Origin: an uncultured Methanobrevibacter sp. | Lineage (GTDB): Archaea; Methanobacteriota; Methanobacteria; Methanobacteriales; Methanobacteriaceae | Reading direction: 5' to 3' | Length of the DNA stretch: 64,000 bases | Assembly (NCBI GenBank): GCA_900320515.1 | Contig: ONSJ01000019.1 | Location: 23,842 to 87,841, forward strand | Shown here: piece by piece, positions 63,636 to 64,000 of the stretch | Numbering within the stretch: the stretch's first letter is position 1 | Layout: each line of letters opens with the position of its first letter | Position numbers and translations under genes: made by a program | The notes under the pieces: generated by a model | What the model was told of the DNA's origin: nothing | Databases searched by the model: none | What the model saw: only the letters and a program-made list of their open reading frames with translations

Positions 63636-64000
63636 ATGGGTGATTATATTCGAGGTGTGGTTGTTAAGCTTCATTTAACTCCCGAACAAGAAGTCATGTT
63701 TAAACAAAACTATGGTTGTACTCGTAAAACTCATAATGAACTTTTAAATAAATATAAAGCCAAAAATGGAGATTGTAATAAAATTCCAACTAAAAATGAG
63801 TTAAATCAATTCTTAAACGAATCCAAAAAAGAGTTACCTTATTTGATGGAAACAGAGTCCACCAGTCTTCAACAGGCACGTGATGATTTGCATAAAGCGT
63901 TTAAAAACAGTTTTAAAAGCAAAAGGCATAATCCTCCAAAATTTCACTCTAAAAAGAAAACACGACCTAGCTTCAGACAAACTATCCGAAAAGACAAAAG
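63636..64000 (+). CDS. tnpB: IS200/IS605-type OrfB (TnpB-like RNA-guided nuclease), N-terminal part
   Basis: 121 codons to the window edge. IRGVVVKLHLTPEQEVMFKQNYGCTRKTHNELLNKYKAK is (read in pieces) the usual TnpB start: a short strand, LTPEQ, then the GC/N-rich helix. ESTSLQQARDDLHKAFKNSF and PPKFHSKKKTRPSFRQT continue the family pattern. TnpB proteins are guided by an RNA from the element's right end and cut DNA near a short adjacent motif. The catalytic RuvC residues lie outside the window. No tnpA is seen upstream, so it may be a tnpB-only (IS1341-like) element. Confidence 0.85.
   Translation, partial: MGDYIRGVVVKLHLTPEQEVMFKQNYGCTRKTHNELLNKYKAKNGDCNKIPTKNELNQFLNESKKELPYLMETESTSLQQARDDLHKAFKNSFKSKRHNPPKFHSKKKTRPSFRQTIRKDK

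Overview
The window looks like the chromosome of a gut methanogen of the genus Methanobrevibacter or a close relative (Methanobacteriales). Supporting points are the very AT-rich DNA, archaeal TATA-box promoters, formyltransferase (Ftr) of the tetrahydromethanopterin pathway, a complete ehbA-Q energy-converting hydrogenase operon, an archaeal Hjc resolvase, archaeosine-pathway genes, an intron-bearing tRNA-Trp, and very large repeat-rich secreted adhesin-like proteins typical of this genus.

Layout. 1-3.5 kb: the 5' part of gpsA (reverse), a radical SAM enzyme, a tRNA cluster (Asn, CAT anticodon, Glu, Leu), an orphan tRNA 3' fragment, hjc, tRNA-Trp with an intron that reads as a box C/D guide RNA, and a metallo-beta-lactamase-fold hydrolase. 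3.5-11.7 kb: trkH/trkA potassium uptake, a flippase-like membrane protein, ftr, a secreted Ig-like protein, a 2-TM/RCK potassium channel with an internal start site, and a DUF4013 membrane protein. 11.9-20.8 kb: housekeeping genes (nnrDE, sfsA, sirtuin, XPD/DinG helicase, argG, UPF1/IGHMBP2-type helicase, M14-like deacylase). 20.8-29.7 kb: a giant adhesin interrupted by a frameshift. 29.8-32.3 kb: a small secreted protein, a decayed copy of the M14 gene end, a YdjM-type hydrolase and a BASS/ACR3-type transporter. 32.6-42.5 kb: the 17-gene ehb operon closed by a strong terminator. 42.5-46.2 kb: a stand-alone Cas4-like nuclease, a sodium-dependent (SNF) transporter and a nucleotidyltransferase-domain protein. 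46.4-51.2 kb: a second frameshifted adhesin. 51.3-58.4 kb: DUF366-queD-queE, two CBS-domain proteins, pheA, two surface-associated proteins and separate coaC/coaB. 59.4-62.8 kb (reverse): a third adhesin carrying a papain-like (C1) cysteine peptidase domain, apparently starting at ATT and flanked by related ~80-bp direct repeats. The window ends inside a TnpB-type gene.

How it fits together. The core is energy and precursor metabolism of a hydrogenotrophic methanogen: Ftr in CO2 reduction, Ehb supplying low-potential electrons for biosynthesis, potassium homeostasis, arginine, phenylalanine and CoA synthesis, and tRNA modification. Between these blocks lie fast-evolving surface genes. All three large adhesins carry something that would block or weaken full-length expression (two frameshifts, one non-ATG start), which suggests switching, decay or sequence error. 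A near-identical promoter module is shared by hjc, the YdjM-type gene and the tnpB-type gene. All functions are assigned by reading the sequence; no database search was possible.
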